NCBI RefSeq assembly: GCF_958295425.1
Contig: NC_081137.1
Location: 11,571,738 to 11,635,737, forward strand
DNA: 64,000 nt
DNA from: Solea solea
Taxonomy: Eukaryota; Chordata; Actinopteri; Pleuronectiformes; Soleidae
Direction of reading: 5' to 3'
In this document: positions 55,301 through 61,885 of the stretch, piece by piece
Layout: every line of letters starts with the position of its first letter
Position numbering within the stretch: the first letter of the stretch is position 1
Notes under the pieces: model-generated
Told to the model about the DNA's origin: nothing
Databases searched by the model: none
What the model saw: the letters and a program-made list of their open reading frames with translations, nothing else
Position numbers and translations under genes: made by a program

Positions 55301-58300
55301 CAGCAGATGGGTGACCGTAGCTGAGCATGTGAAGACAGAGACCTTTGTCCTGAAGAACCTGAAGCCCGGAGCTGTCTACCTCTTCATGGTCAGAGCAGTG
55401 AATGCTTACGGCCTCAGCGACCCCAGCCCCATCTCTGATGCCGTCAGAACACAGGGTCGGTGTATAGAGGCTTGACATCGTAGCAGATATCATTTAAATT
55501 GCAGACAGTTGCCACTCAAATGTTCGGTGAATACTTTATTGCTGCTATTTCACACCTTTTCCTTCCGTTGGCGTCAGCAGACAGCACTTCCACCATGCAG
55601 GGTGTGGATCATCGTCACATCGAGAGGGAGCTGGGCGATGTCGTGATCCACCTGCACACGCCAGCTGTTCTGTCATCGTCTGCGGTCAGGCTGCAGTGGA
55701 TGGTGAGATGACCACACTGCCCTGTGTGCAGTAAACATCACTGTATTTATTAAACCCTAACCCTAACCCTAACCCAAGTGGTCAGAGTTAGGGTATTATG
55801 GGAATAGGTCAAATGTACCAGCAAATGTAAACACACTGTGTACATTAATAAATTATTTAAAAGGCAAGGAGAAGAGAGAAAAAAAATCAATGCTGTCTAT
55901 GCTGGCAGCTTTTATAGAGCGGATTTATTCTCCCTGACATGTTTTTTATTTACTTGAGCTCTCGTTGACTAGTGAGCAAATACTATCTGAGCAGAAACTC
56001 ACATAAAGCAAGTTTTAAAACAGAGGATAAATCCACTGCACAGTGGTGAATTTATCTCTAGTGTACTTAGTCTCAAAAAGCATAAGAATGTATTGGTGGC
56101 ACGCGAGCGTGTGCATGTGCGCGGTATGTGCGTGCGTGTGGATGTGTGGATGTGTGGGTGTCCCCCCACAGGCATTCTTTGTCATAATTGTGTGGTTTAA
56201 ATGGAAAGTGCTTAATCCTCTCCTGATTCCGACCAGACTTTCCTGCGAGGACTCTATTAATGACCTAATATTGTGGTTTACAGGGAGAATTCCCAGATAT
56301 GGTGAAATGCTAATCTGTGTCGCCCTAAAGGCAAAGTGAATTAACTGGAGTTTCCTGCAGAGTGTTCACAAGATGAAGCTCCAACATCCTACATGTGTGT
56401 CATTTGGACTCGCGTGCACATATTGTGCAATAACCGATTTCAAGTTGATAGTTCCAGCCTGACATGGACGCTCGGCCTCGTTGTAAACATAGCTGCCAGC
56501 AGGGACAAACAGATTTAGCCACTTATCAAAAGGCACACCAAATTAAATTTACACCTGGGTGTCTAACAATATCTTGAGAATATAATTGCCACTTTGCCAC
56601 AGCTTTCGCCAATTGGAAAATGAAGTTTGTTATCCTCTGTGAAACGTTTCCTCTACCACACCAAAGCCCGTGGAGAAAATCAGCGTCTTTTCATCACAGC
56701 GCATGGGATTTAATGATTAACTGCTGCCTCCATTGGTAAGTTCAAAGGTGTAATTTTGTGACTTTGATGTGTAAAATCCTTAATTTGGATTTCGGGCAGC
56801 AGTAGACCAGCAGCTTCTGTGTCCCCACGAGCTAAAAATACTGTTTTTCTCTATGGACTTTGGTGTCGGAGAGTGAACGCTTTGTTTCCTGTAAAAAATG
56901 GATTTAAATGGGAATAGATTTTATTAGTTAACTCAAAATCCTGTACTATCCTATCCTACTTGCTATTTAATTTGCAGCATCTCAATGTATCCTTTCAATT
57001 CTGACACAGATGTTGAATTGCTCATCGATGCGCCGCATGTACATTATAGGTCGAGCAGCAGTCCCCGTACACCCAGGGTTACAAGGTGCTCTACAGGGCA
57101 TCCGCCGCGCACGGCCAGCCCGAGGGTCAGTGGAGCGTCCTGGATGTACGCAACCCACGGGAGGACGGCGTGGTGATCAGTCAGCTGAAGAGAGGAGCCA
57201 TCTACGAGTTCAAAGTGCGACCGTTCTTCGATGAGTTCCAGGGAGCCGACAGTGAGGTCAAGGTGGTCAGGACGTTGGAAGAAGGTTAGACGGAATTGTT
57301 TTTTTTTTTATTCATATAAATATCAAATCAAAATTAAACATTTTTGCATTTTTCATTTAATAACTTTCGGTTTACAGTTTATATCTGATCATAATACAGC
57401 CAAGTACAGTTCACCTCCAGGGAGGTTGTGTTTTTTTTTTAATGTTTTCTGTTTGTTTGATTGTGAGCAGCACAGATCGCAATAATAAAAAAAGGATCCG
57501 GGGATGTAGATTATGGACCAGGACAAATTAGACTTTGGTAATGGTCCACATGTGGATTCGGATTCAGGATTTTTCAAATAATTTGTTGACCTTGCAGATT
57601 TTTTTTAATTACTCAGCTAAGAATTTCAGTATTGCTCTGAATAAATGTCCTGTTAAATCCTAAATGTAGATCCAGATTTCCATCATCACCAAAATCCGTT
57701 AAAAAATGAACCCATTAACCATATTTATGTATGTAACTTCTCACATATGATACACATTTTTTATGAAAATGTTTTATTATCAGTTGAAATCAGATCATTT
57801 GTACTGATGCTGTGGGAAAACGGGTCAGCCTTGGCTGTAGCGCTTTCTCTGCTTTAATTTGGGTTTGTTTACCTGTTTGATGCCATGTCCTCAGCCGTCG
57901 AAGACAAGGGCAAAGGCACTTTTCTTTGAATGGCACATTTGAGGGAACTCAGAGTGTTTTACACAGAAATAATTAAAACAGTTCTTGAGCAAAGCAGAAA
58001 AAAGATAACATGGTGAAATGACATTGCAAATGAAACTATTGCAATTAACACCGTTTTTAAGCAGTTTCAATACAGCAGAGGTAAAGGTCACAGGAGGGAT
58101 AAATATAGAAAGATAATCTAGGACTTTGCAAGTAATTAAAATTAAATTAAGCTAATTAAATTCACAAAAATACATATTTAGTATATATTACACTATAGGT
58201 GTTGCTAATCAGCTTAAATACCTGATTTAAAGCAACGCGATGTAAGATTTCAACCTTCAAATAATGTGAAACGATGCAAACTATGCAAACTAAAGCGCTG

Positions 58301-60644
58301 TCAGTTTTGTTTTGCATTTTTGATGAAAACAATACCTTTTACCGACTGCAGGTGGAACCTTGGAGCAAATCCTACTTTGTGTTCTTCTCAAAGGTTCTAC
58401 GCAGACGTCAGGTTTTCAGGAAACCTTGGATGCAGAGACGAGGTTTTGTTTCTTTTTTTTTTTATTGACACATAGTTAACTGTATGTTTCGCTGCCTCAG
58501 CTCCAAGAAGAGCACCCCAGGGTGTTACAGTGACAAAGAGTGACACCAATGGAACTGCCATCCTAATTGCTTGGAAACCGCCTCCAGATTCAGAAGAGGC
58601 AGGAGTCATCCAGGAGTACAAGGTAAGAAAAAAAAAAAAAAGATGACTGACTGTCTCTTCTGTACTAATGCTCTGAATCCCCTGTTAAAATGTGACTTGT
58701 ATTTTTCTGAGACTCTTCATGCGTGTCTTGTCTTTGTGTGGCCGGACGTGTCCTCAGGCACTCACTGTCATCCTGTCTCCTCCTCACCGTCTCCTGACAG
58801 ATTTGGTGCCTGGGCAACGAGAGTCGCTACCACGTAAACCAGTCGGTCGACGGCTCCTCCTCCTCCGTGCTCATCTCCAGTCTAGCACCGGGAATCCGTT
58901 ACAGTGTTGAGGTTGCGGCCAGTAACAGTGCAGGACCCGGGGTCAGGAGCGATGTCACGTTCTTTCAGTTAGGTAGGAGTTTGACAAAGAATGAAGGAAT
59001 GAATGAATATATGATAATGTTTTGGCCCAATTTGCACTTTGTGTTCAATGTCTGTTCTGGGCATTATTCTTTTTTCTATTTTGATATGTGAATCAGTCCG
59101 TGTAACTATATATTTACTCATTCTTACATCAGTTCTCAAGAAAAATTAAGAACTGGATTGTAAACTGATTACAACTGGATCTTATCTTTTTAATATGGCG
59201 CTTTAAACTGTCCAAATGAGAACACTTTAAATACTTGGCATGGTCCTGCTAAGTCATTGAAAACTATGTTGTGAGGTTACTTTATGTTTGCAGTACGTTT
59301 TTCGCTCTTGTCCTTTATTTATTTATATATTTAATAACAATTATTTACACATGTGTATTTGTGTATGTATGTATGTAATGTATGCTTATACTGCATACCT
59401 TAAGTTTGTATTGTATGCAAAAATTATGTTAATGCAAAATATTATTTATTGTACAGGACTGTGCAACACCACCAATTAGAAATGAATCATCAAAGCATGG
59501 GCCTGACTTCATTAAGGATTATCAGTTTAACAATTGGCTTTTAAATTGTGTAAAATTCAGCAGCTGACTGTCATTGTTTGTAAGAGTTTGTGCAGAATAT
59601 TCACTTAAATTTAAACCAATTGACCAACAAACATGTAAAGACAGGAGGAGTCTAGCTAATAAACCAAAGACAGCAGTGTAGGAGCAGGTGCACTTACTTG
59701 TGAGTGAGTGGTAAATCGCTGATAAAACATGCTGAAGGTTTTTATATCATTACAGCATTTTAGGGGGAGTTAGGATAACTATGGCTCATGTGCGTCATGG
59801 AACCATATTTCTAAAAATTCTTGAACAGAAGACAGGAGAGAAACTTTTGTTGGCCACTATTTTCGAACATATTTTATATGTGAAGGAGAAAGTCTGCTTT
59901 TGTTTTACACACACAGTTTAAATAATTGATTTAAATTCAAACTGTATCTTTGTTCACACATGCATTTCACCTGTATATGCACTATTAGTTTTCAACTAGA
60001 GCTGCAACTAACGATTGTTTTCATAATCGATTAATCTGTCGATTATTTTCTCGTTGAATCGATTAATCGTTTGGTCCATGAAATATCAGAAAACCTTAAA
60101 AAATATTGATCGGTGATCTTCAAACCTGATGAAATGATGATGTTCTCAAATGTCTAAATGACCAAAATGATTCACTTTTAATGAGTTCTTTGTTATCCAG
60201 AGCAAAGAAATGAAGAAAATATTCACATTTAAGAAGCTTAAACAATCAGAAATCTTGTTTTAATCATGAAAAAAACTTCAAACCGATTCATCGATTATCA
60301 AAATAGTGGTCAATTCATTTAGTAATCGATTAATCGATTAATTGTTTCAGCTCTATTTTCAACATCTTCATTTCTGCTACTTTTTTTGTTATTGCTGTGC
60401 TTCTCGTCAACGCATTATGACTGTAATGACACGTCTCTCACTCTTCAGACTCGGCGGGGCAGATGATGGACATCAGTGAGGAGAGAGACACCTTCTCTCA
60501 GATCTCAGATGTGGTGAGGCAGCCAGCCTTTATTGCTGGCATTGGCGCCACCTGCTGGTTGGTCCTCATGATTTTCAGTGTTTGGCTCTACCGCCACAGA
60601 AAGAAGAGAAGCGGCCTGAGCAGCACATACACCGGGATCCGCAA

Positions 60645-60678
<34 letters not shown>

Positions 60679-61817
60679 CTCTGATAGGTGGATATTTTAG
60701 AAAAGATGTGTGTGTTTCATGGATAAATGCACTGTGTTTGTGCTCATTTGCAACCTACAACACACTAAACTCACGACTCCACCTGTCAGTGTTTTTTTAA
60801 CGGTGGCTGATGAAAGGATCAAGGCATGACCACCACACTAAACAGCTGTCGTCATCTCACTGATATTAAGGAATATTTCCCGACTCTAATGAGCAGATCA
60901 CACATCAAATATTTAAAAATAAATACTCAGGTCTAATCTTCCCCTGGCACAAAGACGTCAGGAGCAGATTTGCATTTTGCGATTATGCAGACATTCAAAG
61001 GCTGACCTTCAGTCGCTCATTTGTAGGGTGTCATTTCCTCCACATGGCACAGTTCTTGGAGGTACAGGCCTGTCAAGCTGCCATTACCCTGTCTGCTGGA
61101 ATATCACTGTTATTTTCTCCTCTGCCTGTCACCCCCATTAACCTTCACCTGGACACGCATGAGGCAGCGGGACGGCGGCTGACATGTGGTTATTTAAATG
61201 TTTGTACACATCTGATTTTTATATGAAGAGATGGGCATCACACACGGCAGAGGTTTGCGTGCACTGACGTTTAGAAAAAGCACCTCGTACTCATATATGA
61301 AGCACATAAAGCAAAAGTACCACAGAGCTGATTTCACTATTTCCCTCTCTTTCATTTGTCCTTTCAGTTCCATCATTCACCTTCACACCGACAGGTATGT
61401 AAACTCTTGTTTCTATGTCATAACAGACGTCCTTTCTTGTCCATAGATGTGGAAATTTGTCTTTTGGCGTCACAGTTTTTTACTTATAATACGATAAACA
61501 CCACATGGATTACAAGACTGTAATGAATGAATCAAACTAAAACACACATGATACAGATAATGTAGACTGATCCAGTGTGGGTGGTGTGGAAGAGTTTAAC
61601 ATAGCTATTGCAGTTACTGTGAATGACTTGTTGTAAAAGCTTTCGGTTGCTGTACTGGATCTACAGCGCCCTCCTGAGGGCAGTTTAACAAAACTAAACC
61701 TGGATGAACAGGATCACACACACACACAATTGTTCTGGCTTTTTGTTTCACCTATACTTTATATAACGATCACAGCTGCTTCTGCTCACTCCCAATGATT
61801 TTACAAGCCTTATTTAT

Positions 61818-61885
<68 letters not shown>

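Larger units (their letters stand above)
55703..57049 (+). other. robo1 intron within FN3-2
   Basis: 1347-base intron with a short telomere-like repeat (55755), GT-rich sequence near 56100-56160 and an inverted-repeat element (56641-56889). Confidence 0.85.

Noticed and set aside
55755..55775. Chromosome end or assembly join suggested by telomeric units
   Set aside because: Only 3.5 units, inside an intron with the gene continuing on both sides.
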